20,203 nucleotides of DNA from Actinomycetes bacterium (lineage in GTDB: Bacteria; Actinomycetota; Actinomycetes; Streptosporangiales; Streptosporangiaceae): the NCBI GenBank assembly GCA_025964635.1, contig JAOPYP010000631.1, forward strand, positions 1 through 20,203, read 5' to 3'. The notes below the pieces were generated by a model. The model was not told where the DNA came from, did no database searches, and saw nothing but the letters and a program-made list of their open reading frames with translations. A program made the translations under genes and the position numbers. Shown piece after piece: positions 7,888 through 16,015 of the stretch; positions within the stretch are counted from its first letter, which is position 1, and each line of letters opens with the position of its first letter.

Positions 7888-7917
7888 GGGCCGTCAGCGG
7901 TGACGCGCTGACGGCCC
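7888..7917. terminator. Strong 12-bp hairpin, terminator-like
   Basis: GGGCCGTCAGCG (7888-7899) and CGCTGACGGCCC (7906-7917) form a perfect 12-bp stem with a six-base loop. It is strong enough to terminate transcription in either direction, although there is no T-run. It could insulate the membrane-protein gene from upstream transcription or be part of a structured RNA. The plus-strand transcript it would terminate has no obvious coding gene. Confidence 0.5.
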
Positions 7918-7980
7918 AGTAAAGACAAATCACTCTGGAACAACACCATTGACAGGAGTCAAGGCATTGGATCAAACCTA

Positions 7981-7999
7981 CATCGCGCCCTGCGCGATG
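7981..7999. repeat. Perfect 8-bp hairpin with 3-base loop
   Basis: CATCGCGC (7981-7988) and GCGCGATG (7992-7999) pair perfectly around CCT. This tight stem-loop lies 84 bases upstream of the start of the small membrane protein and could be in its leader transcript. Confidence 0.55.
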
Positions 8000-8010
8000 C
8001 AAGAGACGAG

Positions 8011-8040
8011 GGTCCCGATTTCCGGGAAAATCGCGGGACC
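8011..8040. repeat. Bulged hairpin in the leader of the small membrane protein
   Basis: GGTCCCG (8011-8017) pairs with CGGGACC (8034-8040). After a two-base bulge, ATTT (8018-8021) pairs with AAAT (8028-8031). A further small stem, CCTGC/GCAGG, follows at 8044-8057. Together these leave only about 25 bases before the start codon, including its ribosome site. Confidence 0.5.
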
Positions 8041-8082
8041 GGGCCTGCTGAGGCAGGTCGCGGCCGCGGGTGAGGGGGGCCG

Positions 8083-8397
8083 ATGTTCCTCCTCGCCCTG
8101 ATCTGGGTGCTCATCGGAGTGGCCCTAGGCTGGCGGTTCGGCTCTCGCCACTCCACCTCGCAGGCGCTGACGCGGGCACGGCAGCAGATGCGCCAGGAAA
8201 TCCGGTACTACCAGGAAGCGGCCGAACGCAGCAAGGCCAGAGCCGACCAGCTGGCCCAGGAGAATGAGGCCTGGGCGGCCGGTTACAGGCAGGGCCGGGA
8301 AGATGTGATCTCGATCGTGCCGCACATCGCGGCACAGCAGCGGGCCCTGCCCCAGGACCGCAGGACCGATACCACCGAGATGAACGACTGCGCATAA
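8083..8397 (+). CDS. Small membrane-anchored coiled-coil protein, function unknown
   Basis: This 104-residue protein belongs to no family I can name. Residues 2-17 (FLLALIWVLIGVALGW) form one membrane helix. A charged, Gln/Arg/Glu-rich helical region at about residues 25-70 looks like a coiled coil, and the tail is short and hydrophilic. With Arg residues directly after the helix, the coiled coil should face the cytoplasm. The ATG has GAGGGG six bases upstream. The gene stands alone between a hairpin-rich leader and a strong terminator. This architecture resembles small scaffold or envelope-associated proteins in general, but no specific role is claimed. Confidence 0.72.
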   Translation: MFLLALIWVLIGVALGWRFGSRHSTSQALTRARQQMRQEIRYYQEAAERSKARADQLAQENEAWAAGYRQGREDVISIVPHIAAQQRALPQDRRTDTTEMNDCA

Positions 8398-8404
8398 CCG
8401 CGAC

Positions 8405-8445
8405 GCGCTCCCTTCCGGATCTGTAGCCCGGCCGGAGGGGAGCGC
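8405..8445. terminator. Bidirectional terminator between convergent genes
   Basis: Bases 8405-8418 and 8432-8445 form a 14-bp stem with one G-T wobble and a 13-base loop. It lies 8 bases after the plus-strand stop at 8397 and 38 bases after the minus-strand stop at 8483. Position and strength fit a shared rho-independent-type terminator lacking a T-run. Confidence 0.75.
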
Positions 8446-8482
8446 CGGGGGATGCACGAGCACCCGCGATCCGGCCGCGCAC

Positions 8483-9853
8483 TCAGTGGTGGACCGCGGC
8501 GAGCAGGGCCGCGTAGCAGCGGACCAGGGCCGCGTGCTCCCGGGCGAGCAGTGGGCTGTCTGGGTGGCAGCCCTCGGCCACCCACTGATCGGAGAGATCC
8601 ATGGCCTCGGTGCGGTGCACGGCCGCGGGCCGGACCGCGTCCTCCGGCTCGTCGTAGAGGAACGTGTACAGCCGGGTCAGCGCGGCGACCAGTTCGTCCG
8701 CCGGGCCGGCGTCGATTGGCTGCGCCGCGTGCTGGCGCTGCCGGTGCACCCGCCACCAGTCCACCTCCAGCCGGGCGGCTTCGGCCACGTCCCGCGGTTC
8801 ACCGTAGCTGATCTTGAGCAGTCCGTAGAAGCGGCGCATGCACCGCCGGGCGGCGTCCGGGTCGTTGTCGGCGGGCGCCCACAGCTGGTTGGCCCGCAGC
8901 ACCAGCCAGGCGCCGTGCAGGGTCCGCACCCAGTCCATCCCGAACCCCGCGCGGACGAGGCCGATCGACGCCCGCAGCACGCCCGGCCAGTCACGCAGGT
9001 AGTAGCCGACCCAGGCGCGGTACTCCAGGCCGGCCACCCGCACCGGGTCGAAGGAGCGGAGCCGGCCGGGGGTGCCCGCCGGGCTGGGCGCACGGGACGG
9101 GACGCGCCCAGCGCCGCCCGGCAGCCGTACCCCGAAGCCGTGCAGCGCGAGCCGGAGCAGCACCTGGCCCGGCCGCTCCAGTTCCGCCACCCGCGCGGCG
9201 CTCAGGCGCTCCAGGTCGCCGAGCCGCTGGGCGTACGCGGCCGGACCGCGGGCGCGGGCGGCATCCAGGGCCACGGCGTTGTGCCACACCTTGACCCGGG
9301 ACTCCCGCAGGAACCGGCGGCTGGCGGCCTGGTTCGCCGGGCCGAGCAGGGCATCCGTCAGCGAGCGGGGAGCGCCGATCCGGGCCAGTTCCTCGTCCTC
9401 GGCGCCGACCCGGCGGCTCAGCACCTCGTCGATGCGCTGGTGGTCCGCGCGCCGCCGTCCGGTCACAGCCGGATCCGCGAATTCCCCGGCGCTGATCACG
9501 GCGAGCAACGCCTGCGGCAGGTCATAGTTGATGTGGGCGTTCATGCCCAGCAGGACGTGGCGGAGGGCCGGCGCAGACGGCTGCTCCCGGGCGGCCCCGA
9601 ACGCGACCGCCCACGGCCGCGAGACGCCCCCGCCCGCAGAGTCCGCGGCCAGCGCGTCCAGGTAGAGATCCGCGAACGCCACGTCCCAGCGTTCCACCCA
9701 CTCCGGGTCACTGAACCGCCCCGCGCGCAGCGCGTCGCGGACCGCCCGGGTGGTGCGCAGGTACGTGGCGTGGAAGAAACGGCGGGCGTCCCCGGTCTCC
9801 TCGAGCGGGCCGAGCAGGGCTTCCATCCGCTCGATCAGCGCATCAATGCTCAT
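8483..9853 (-). CDS. DUF5995 family protein with an additional C-terminal domain
   Basis: This 456-residue soluble protein starts with a DUF5995 domain (about residues 1-240). Its characteristic features are a Phe/Tyr-rich start (RFFHATYLRTT), WDVAFADLYLDAL and MNAHINYDLPQAL at residues 104-116. The family's biochemical function is unknown; the conserved His and Asn suggest a catalytic or metal site. A Gly/Pro/Ser linker (about 241-265) leads to a second helical domain (266-456), marked by YRAWVGYYLRDWPGVLRAS, ANQLWAP and LEVDWWRVHR. I do not recognise it as a named family. DUF5995 proteins are often only about half this length. The ATG at 9853 is chosen over the longer open frame because GGGGAGGG lies four bases upstream and the domain starts there. 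It is divergent from the hydrolase-ABC gene. Confidence 0.85.
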   Translation of the reverse strand: MSIDALIERMEALLGPLEETGDARRFFHATYLRTTRAVRDALRAGRFSDPEWVERWDVAFADLYLDALAADSAGGGVSRPWAVAFGAAREQPSAPALRHVLLGMNAHINYDLPQALLAVISAGEFADPAVTGRRRADHQRIDEVLSRRVGAEDEELARIGAPRSLTDALLGPANQAASRRFLRESRVKVWHNAVALDAARARGPAAYAQRLGDLERLSAARVAELERPGQVLLRLALHGFGVRLPGGAGRVPSRAPSPAGTPGRLRSFDPVRVAGLEYRAWVGYYLRDWPGVLRASIGLVRAGFGMDWVRTLHGAWLVLRANQLWAPADNDPDAARRCMRRFYGLLKISYGEPRDVAEAARLEVDWWRVHRQRQHAAQPIDAGPADELVAALTRLYTFLYDEPEDAVRPAAVHRTEAMDLSDQWVAEGCHPDSPLLAREHAALVRCYAALLAAVHH

Positions 9854-9954
9854 TGGCCCTCCCCACGACCCGCCGACCGCCCCAGGCCAGCCTAGTGAAC
9901 CGGTCGGCCGATTCCGGCCCGGGACGCGCGCTGGCTGAGGGGCGGCTGAGACGG

Positions 9955-9986
9955 GGACCGGCACATTGGGTTTGCGTTGCTACCGT
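9955..9986 (+). promoter_or_regulatory. Candidate promoter giving a nearly leaderless transcript
   Basis: TACCGT at 9981-9986 fits an actinobacterial -10 (TANNNT) ending seven bases before the ATG at 9993, so transcription would start at or near the start codon. Overlapping it, GGACC (9955-9959) and CGTT (9975-9978), 15 bases apart, resemble an extracytoplasmic-function sigma promoter (GGAAC-N15/16-CGTT) with one mismatch. The lack of any ribosome site before this ATG supports a leaderless start. The choice between the two promoter types is open. Confidence 0.35.
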
Positions 9987-9992
9987 CCTCCC

Positions 9993-12767
9993 ATGAGTCT
10001 TCGCCGCCGTCCGCGCGGCCGGATCCTGGCCGCGCTGGCGGCTGGCGTCGTGGTCGTCGTGGCCCTGGTCGCCGTGATCGTCGTGGTCCGCCAGCCCGGC
10101 CCGGTCACCGCGCGGACGTTGCGGATCGCGGTGGTCGACGGGCCGGGCCACGACCAGCACGTGTCGCTGGACGCCACGTTCTTCACCCCGCCGGGCGGCG
10201 GCCGGGTGCCCGCGATCCTGCTGGCGCACGGGTTCGGGGAGACCAAGGACGCGGTCCGGGCGGAGGCCGAGCAGCTCGCCCGGGCTGGTTTCGCCGTGCT
10301 GACCTGGTCCGCGCGGGGATTCGGACGGTCCACGGGGCAGGTCGCCCTCGACTCGCCCGACTATGAGGTGAAAGACGTCGGGCAACTGGTCAGCTGGCTG
10401 GCCCGGCAGCCGCGGGTCATGCTGGACGGCCCCGGGGATCCGCGGGTGGGCATCACCGGCGCGTCGTACGGGGGCGCCGTCGCGCTGCTCGCCGCGGCCT
10501 ACGACCACCGGATCGACGCGATCGTCCCGCAGACCACCTGGTACAACCTGGCCAGCGCGCTGTTCCCGGACGCGGCCGGAGGCAGCGCGGCGGGCGGGGT
10601 GTTCAAGAAGCAGTGGGCCGGGCTGCTCTTCACCCAGGGCGCTGCGCAGGCCGACGGGTCGCAGCCGACCGGGAAGTTGCCGGCCAGTGGCGTCTCCGCC
10701 GCGCTGTGCGGCCGGTTCCTGCCCGCGCTCTGTGCCATGTACCAGCAGGTGGCCACGCTCGGGCGGGCCACCCCGCAGGCGATCTCCCTGCTCGGGCGGT
10801 CCAGCCCGTCCAGCGTGGCGAGCCGGATCGACGTGCCCACCCTGCTGATCCAGGGCGAGGACGACTCACTGTTCGGGCTGGACCAGGCGAACGCCAACGA
10901 CCAGGCCATCCGGCGCAACGGCGCGCCGGTGGGCCTGGTGTGGTTCGCGGGCGGCCACGATGGCGGGAATCAGGAGACCGGCCGGATCACCCAGCTCACC
11001 ACGGACTGGTTCGACCGCTGGCTGAAGTCCCCGCATCCCTGGTCCAGGGCGGAGCCTTCCGTACCCACCGGCCAGCCCGCCTTCGCGGTCACCCGGAACC
11101 TGGGCTACGACCCGTCCAGCGGCAACCAGGTGCTGGAGATCGCCACCGCGCCGGGCTACCCCGGCCTGGCCGGGAGCAAGCGCACCGCGGTCCGGCTGCG
11201 CGGTCCCGGGCAGACCATCGTCAACCCGCCCGGCGGCGCGCCCCCGTCCATGTCGGGCCTGCCCGGCCTGAGTGCCGGCGGCGCGGGCACCGGGAACCTG
11301 GGGGTGGCCCTCCCGATGCCCGGCGAGAGCGCCGCGTTCACCTCGGCTCCGCTGGCCGCGCCGCTGCAGCAGACCGGCTCCGCCACCGTCCGGGTCCGGG
11401 TCAGCGGCGCCACGGACATGACCGTGTTCGCCGAGGTGTACGACGTCGACCAGGCCGGCAACGCCACGCTGCCGTTCCAGCTGGCCGCCCCGGTGCGGGT
11501 GACCGGGGCGGCCGCGGGCCGGACGGTCACCGTGACCCTGCCCGCGATGGACTACCAGTTCGCGGCGGGGCACCGCGTCCGCCTGGTGGTGACCAGCACC
11601 GATTTCGGCTACGCCACCTCGCCGGCGGCCGCGGCCTACCGGGTGGCACTGGCCGGCCCGGGCCTGTCCGTGCCGTCCGATCCGGCGCTGCGGATCACGG
11701 GCGGCGGCGTCCCCTGGTGGACCTGGGCCGCGCCGATCGCGGCGCTGGCCGCGGCGGCGGTCATCCTGCTGGCCCGGCCCCGGACGCGGCGGGCTGGACT
11801 GCCGTCCCCGCCCGGGCCGGTAGCTGGGCCGCCGCCCACGCCGGTGCCGGCTGGTGCCCCCGTACCCTTGGAGATCACCGGGCTCACCAAGCGTTACCGG
11901 GATGGCCAGCTGGCGGTGGACGGGCTGTCGCTGCACGTGGAGCGGGGCCAGATCCTCGGCCTGCTGGGGCCGAACGGCGCCGGGAAGACCACCACGCTGC
12001 GCGCGCTGATGGGCCTGCTCTACCCGGACGCCGGGACGATCACGATCTTCGGCCAGCAGGTCCGCCCGGGCGCTCCCGCGCTGTCCCGGCTCGGCTCGTT
12101 CGTGGAAGGACCAGGCTTCCTGCCGCACCTGTCCGGCCGGGCCAACCTGGACCTGTACTGGCGGGCGACCGGACGGCCCGCGGCCGGGTCGCACCTGGAC
12201 GAGGTCCTGCGGATCGCCGGGCTCGGCTCCGCTGTCGACCGCCGGGTCCGCTCCTACTCCCGGGGGATGAGCCAGCGGCTGGCCATCGCCCAGGCCATGC
12301 TGGGCCTGCCCGACCTGCTCGTCCTCGACGAGCCGATGAACGGCCTGGACCCGCCGCAGATCAGGGAGATGCGCGATGTGCTGCTCGGTTACGCCGCCGC
12401 GGGCCGGACCGTGATCCTGTCCAGCCACCTGCTCGGCGAGGTCGAGCAGACCTGCACGCACCTGGTGGTCATGAACCACGGCCGCGGCCTGGCGGCCGGC
12501 CCGGTCACCGAGATCACCGGCGGCGGCGCGGCCCTGGTCGTGGGCACCTCGCAAGCGCAGCGCGCCGTCAGCGTGCTGCGTGACCTGGACGGCATCGAGG
12601 CCGCGGAGCCGCACCCGGACGGTGTCGTCGTGCACCCCAACGGGGTCGCCCCGTCCGCGGTGGTCGCGGCCCTGGTCGGAGCGGGGATCCCGGTCGACCG
12701 GGTGGGTCCGGGCCGCGGGCTCGAGGACGCCTTCCTGGCCCTGATCGGCGCACCGGAGGGCGAATGA
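9993..12767 (+). CDS. Fusion: membrane-anchored alpha/beta hydrolase (CocE/X-Pro peptidase type) with ABC transporter ATPase
   Basis: The protein has 924 residues. An Arg-rich start and one hydrophobic helix (about 12-35) form a signal anchor. A CocE/NonD-like alpha/beta hydrolase follows, with nucleophile Ser158 (GASYGG), Asp290 or Asp291 (QGEDDS) and His322 (GGHDGG). A beta-rich X-Pro-peptidase C-terminal-type domain runs to about 570. A second membrane helix spans about 575-596 and a Pro-rich linker leads to an ABC ATPase from about 626. The ATPase has Walker A GPNGAGKTT at 659-667, signature YSRGMSQRL near 755, Walker B ending Asp779-Glu780, and the SSHLLGE His loop. Two helices place the hydrolase outside and the ATPase inside. 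The ATPase is of the drug/peptide-exporter type and overlaps the permease gene downstream (ATGA). The external hydrolase may process what the transporter handles, which is an inference. The frame is continuous, so this is a true fusion unless there is a sequence error. Confidence 0.92.
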   Translation: MSLRRRPRGRILAALAAGVVVVVALVAVIVVVRQPGPVTARTLRIAVVDGPGHDQHVSLDATFFTPPGGGRVPAILLAHGFGETKDAVRAEAEQLARAGFAVLTWSARGFGRSTGQVALDSPDYEVKDVGQLVSWLARQPRVMLDGPGDPRVGITGASYGGAVALLAAAYDHRIDAIVPQTTWYNLASALFPDAAGGSAAGGVFKKQWAGLLFTQGAAQADGSQPTGKLPASGVSAALCGRFLPALCAMYQQVATLGRATPQAISLLGRSSPSSVASRIDVPTLLIQGEDDSLFGLDQANANDQAIRRNGAPVGLVWFAGGHDGGNQETGRITQLTTDWFDRWLKSPHPWSRAEPSVPTGQPAFAVTRNLGYDPSSGNQVLEIATAPGYPGLAGSKRTAVRLRGPGQTIVNPPGGAPPSMSGLPGLSAGGAGTGNLGVALPMPGESAAFTSAPLAAPLQQTGSATVRVRVSGATDMTVFAEVYDVDQAGNATLPFQLAAPVRVTGAAAGRTVTVTLPAMDYQFAAGHRVRLVVTSTDFGYATSPAAAAYRVALAGPGLSVPSDPALRITGGGVPWWTWAAPIAALAAAAVILLARPRTRRAGLPSPPGPVAGPPPTPVPAGAPVPLEITGLTKRYRDGQLAVDGLSLHVERGQILGLLGPNGAGKTTTLRALMGLLYPDAGTITIFGQQVRPGAPALSRLGSFVEGPGFLPHLSGRANLDLYWRATGRPAAGSHLDEVLRIAGLGSAVDRRVRSYSRGMSQRLAIAQAMLGLPDLLVLDEPMNGLDPPQIREMRDVLLGYAAAGRTVILSSHLLGEVEQTCTHLVVMNHGRGLAAGPVTEITGGGAALVVGTSQAQRAVSVLRDLDGIEAAEPHPDGVVVHPNGVAPSAVVAALVGAGIPVDRVGPGRGLEDAFLALIGAPEGE

Positions 12768-13627
12768 TGGCCGTGACCGCGCAGGAGAACGCCCCGGGTT
12801 ACCGGGCGCACCGGACCCTGTCGTTCCGGGTCGAGTTCGTCCGCCAGCTCCGCCGCTGGCGGACCATCGTGGCCTTCGTGGTGCTCCTCGCGCTGCCCTG
12901 GATCCTGGTCGCCGCGTTCAAGATCAGCGGCCCGGTCTCGGCGGACAACGGGACACCGGGGCTGGTCACCGTGGCCACCCAGGGCGGCCTCAACTTCGCG
13001 GCGTTCAGCCTGTTCGTCTCGGCCGGCTTCCTGCTCGTCGTGGTGGTCGCGCTGTTCTGCGGGGACACCGTGGCCAGCGAGGCCAGCTGGTCGTCGCTGC
13101 GGTACCTGCTGGCCGCGCCGGTGCCGCGGGCCCGGCTGCTGCGCCAGAAGCTGGCCGTGGCGCTGGCCTACTCCACGATCGGCGTGGTCACCCTGCCGGT
13201 GATGTCCCTGGTGGCCGGGACGGCCGCGTTCGGGTGGCATCCGCTCCGGCTGCCGGGCACCGGGGTGCAGCTCCCGGCCGGCCAGGCCGTGGCCCGGATG
13301 CTCATCGTCCTGGGGTACGTGCTGGTCACCGAAGTCGCGGTGGCCGGGATCGCGTTCCTGCTCTCGGTGTCCACCGACTCCCCGCTCGGCGCGGTCGGCG
13401 GCGCCGTGGGGCTGATGATCCTGTCCGCCATCCTGGACCAGGTCACCGCGCTCGGGTCCTGGCGGCAGGTCCTCCCGTCGCACTGGCAGTTCGCCTGGCT
13501 GGACGCGGTGCAGGCGCAGATCAGCTGGGGCGGCATGCTGGAGGGCGCCTCGGTGTGCGCGTGCTACGGGATCGTGCTCCTCGCGGTGGCCTTCCGGCGC
13601 TTCCAGCGCAAGGACATCGTGTCCTGA
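12764..13627 (+). CDS. ABC-2 type transporter permease
   Basis: This 287-residue membrane protein has about six hydrophobic helices. They begin near TIVAFVVLLALPWILVAAF, AAFSLFVSAGFLLVVVV, LAVALAYSTIGVVTLPV, RMLIVLGYVLVTEVAV, AVGGAVGLMILSAIL and GASVCACYGIVLLAVAF. The layout, with a long first extracellular loop and a charged tail (RRFQRKDIVS), fits ABC-2 permeases that pair with drug- or peptide-export ATPases. The ATG overlaps the stop of the hydrolase-ATPase gene (ATGA; a second ATG follows directly), so the ATPase domain of that protein is its obvious partner. The substrate is not known. Its stop is separated by one base from the stop of the convergent dehydrogenase gene, with no terminator between them. 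Confidence 0.93.
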   Translation: MMAVTAQENAPGYRAHRTLSFRVEFVRQLRRWRTIVAFVVLLALPWILVAAFKISGPVSADNGTPGLVTVATQGGLNFAAFSLFVSAGFLLVVVVALFCGDTVASEASWSSLRYLLAAPVPRARLLRQKLAVALAYSTIGVVTLPVMSLVAGTAAFGWHPLRLPGTGVQLPAGQAVARMLIVLGYVLVTEVAVAGIAFLLSVSTDSPLGAVGGAVGLMILSAILDQVTALGSWRQVLPSHWQFAWLDAVQAQISWGGMLEGASVCACYGIVLLAVAFRRFQRKDIVS

Positions 13628-13628
13628 G

Positions 13629-14960
<1,332 letters not shown>

Positions 14961-15149
14961 GGGATGCCTCCTCGGGCGTCGGTGAAGACCATGGACCCAG
15001 TCTCCCGGGTGTAATCGGCTGAACCCCCCAGATGGGGTACCGAAAGCCGGCCGAAGAAAGGAGCCGGTTCACTGCCCGCCGCCTTACGTTGCCAGGACAG
15101 GGGGCGGCCCGGACGCGCGGGCGACCCGTTTACGCGGGCAACGGGGGAA

Positions 15150-15956
15150 ATGATGGCGCAGACGATCAATGACGCCCTGATCCAGGAGAACACCGGCGAC
15201 GGCCGGATCCGGGCGGGCGATACAGCAGACGCGCCGATGCCGTTGGTGCTGATGTACCACTCGGTCGAGCCGCACCAGGCCGATCCGTACCTGGTGACGG
15301 TCAGCCCGCCCCGGTTCAGCCAGCAGATGCGCTGGCTGGCCCGGCGCGGCCTGCGCGGGGTATCCATCCGCGACCTGCTCGCCGCCCGCGCGGCGGGGGC
15401 CGGGAAGGGCCTGGTCGGGCTCACGTTCGACGACGGCTACGCCGATTTCACCCGGCACGCGCTGCCGGTCCTGCGCCGGCACGGCTTCGGCGCGACCGTG
15501 TTCGTCATCGCCGGCCGGCTCGGCGGCGACAACGCCTGGGATCCCGAGGGGCCGCGCAAGCGGCTGATGGGCGCCCGCGAAGTCCGGGACCTGGCCCGGG
15601 CGGGCATCGAGATCGGCTCGCACGGCCTGCGCCACGTCCGGCTGCCCGCCGCCCGGGACGTGCTGGCCGAGGAGGTCGACGGCAGCCGCCGCATCCTGCA
15701 GGACATCACCGGTGAGCCGGTGGGGGGGTTCTGCTACCCCTACGGCGACCTCGACGCCGCCGCGCTGGCCCAGGTCCGCGAGGCGGGCTACGACTATGGC
15801 TGCGCGATCTGGCCATCGGCGTACACCAGCCAGCACGCGCTGCCCCGCACCTACATCGGGGAGGCGGATACCGCGCCGCGGCTGTGGGCGAAATCGGCCC
15901 GGCACCGGCTGGCCCGGATGCACCGGCGGGCCCGGGAACACGACCGCACCGCCTGA
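15150..15956 (+). CDS. Polysaccharide deacetylase (NodB domain), no signal peptide
   Basis: This 268-residue zinc-dependent deacetylase removes acetyl (or similar) groups from an amino-sugar. It opens with LVLMYHSVEP near residue 32. The NodB core has TFDDGY with catalytic Asp94 and metal-binding Asp95, then SHGLRH with His158 and His162, then GFCYPYGDLD. The start is the ATG at 15150 (a second ATG follows directly) after GGGGGAA. The first 30 residues are polar, with no membrane helix or signal, so the enzyme should act in the cytoplasm or at the inner face. That suits a nucleotide-linked or lipid-linked sugar more than finished wall polymer. It begins a same-strand run with a UDP-sugar dehydrogenase, an ATP-grasp enzyme and a flavoprotein, suggesting surface-polysaccharide or glycoconjugate assembly. 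Confidence 0.92.
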   Translation: MMAQTINDALIQENTGDGRIRAGDTADAPMPLVLMYHSVEPHQADPYLVTVSPPRFSQQMRWLARRGLRGVSIRDLLAARAAGAGKGLVGLTFDDGYADFTRHALPVLRRHGFGATVFVIAGRLGGDNAWDPEGPRKRLMGAREVRDLARAGIEIGSHGLRHVRLPAARDVLAEEVDGSRRILQDITGEPVGGFCYPYGDLDAAALAQVREAGYDYGCAIWPSAYTSQHALPRTYIGEADTAPRLWAKSARHRLARMHRRAREHDRTA

Positions 15957-15962
15957 TTTCCC

Positions 15963-15997
15963 TCACTCAGCGTAGGCCAGCTACTCCTCTTGAGTGA
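15963..15997. repeat. Nested inverted repeat between deacetylase and UDP-sugar dehydrogenase genes
   Basis: TCACTCA (15963-15969) pairs with TGAGTGA (15991-15997), and inside them GTAG (15972-15975) pairs with CTAC (15981-15984). It starts six bases after the deacetylase stop and ends 18 bases before the next GTG. It could be a terminator for the first gene, an operator or an attenuator for the next, or an mRNA-stabilising hairpin. Confidence 0.4.
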
Positions 15998-16015
15998 CCC
16001 ATAGGGGGGAGGCCG

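Larger units (their letters stand above)
7480..8082. other. Gene-free, hairpin-rich intergenic region
   Basis: This stretch of about 600 bases separates the divergent XRE gene and the small membrane-protein gene. Open frames exist on both strands, but their translations are Arg/Pro/Gly-rich with no recognisable domain and no good ribosome site, so none is called. The left part (7500-7640) is AT-richer and should carry the regulator's promoter. The right part contains successive inverted repeats at 7641-7674, 7844-7871, 7888-7917, 7981-7999, 8011-8040 and 8044-8057. A -35-like TTGACA lies at 7949-7954 but has no convincing -10 at normal spacing. The region may encode a structured RNA or a leader; it may also be a decayed gene. 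Confidence 0.6.

Noticed and set aside
7631..7903. Small plus-strand ORF in the hairpin-rich region
   Set aside because: The translation is Arg/Pro-rich and domain-free, lacks a proper ribosome site, and its end overlaps the 12-bp hairpin.
7949..7984. TTGACA as a promoter for the small membrane protein
   Set aside because: A perfect -35-like hexamer is present, but no -10-like hexamer lies 16-19 bases downstream; the nearest TACATC is 24 bases away.
7571..8002. Possible minus-strand gene in the hairpin-rich region
   Set aside because: There is no good ribosome site, the composition is mixed, no domain is recognisable, and the frame runs straight through the strong hairpins at 7844-7917. It also covers the regulator's upstream region.
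8486..9895. Long plus-strand open frame opposite the DUF5995 gene
   Set aside because: The minus-strand protein has clear DUF5995 motifs and a good ribosome site, whereas the plus-strand translation is low-complexity and shadows it.
10613..12583. Plus-strand alternate frame within the hydrolase-ABC gene
   Set aside because: It is an out-of-frame shadow rich in Arg, Pro and Gly; codon third-position bias fits the fusion frame instead.
10866..12635. Long minus-strand frame opposite the ABC ATPase
   Set aside because: The plus strand encodes all ABC motifs in frame. The antisense product is His/Gln/Arg-rich without motifs.
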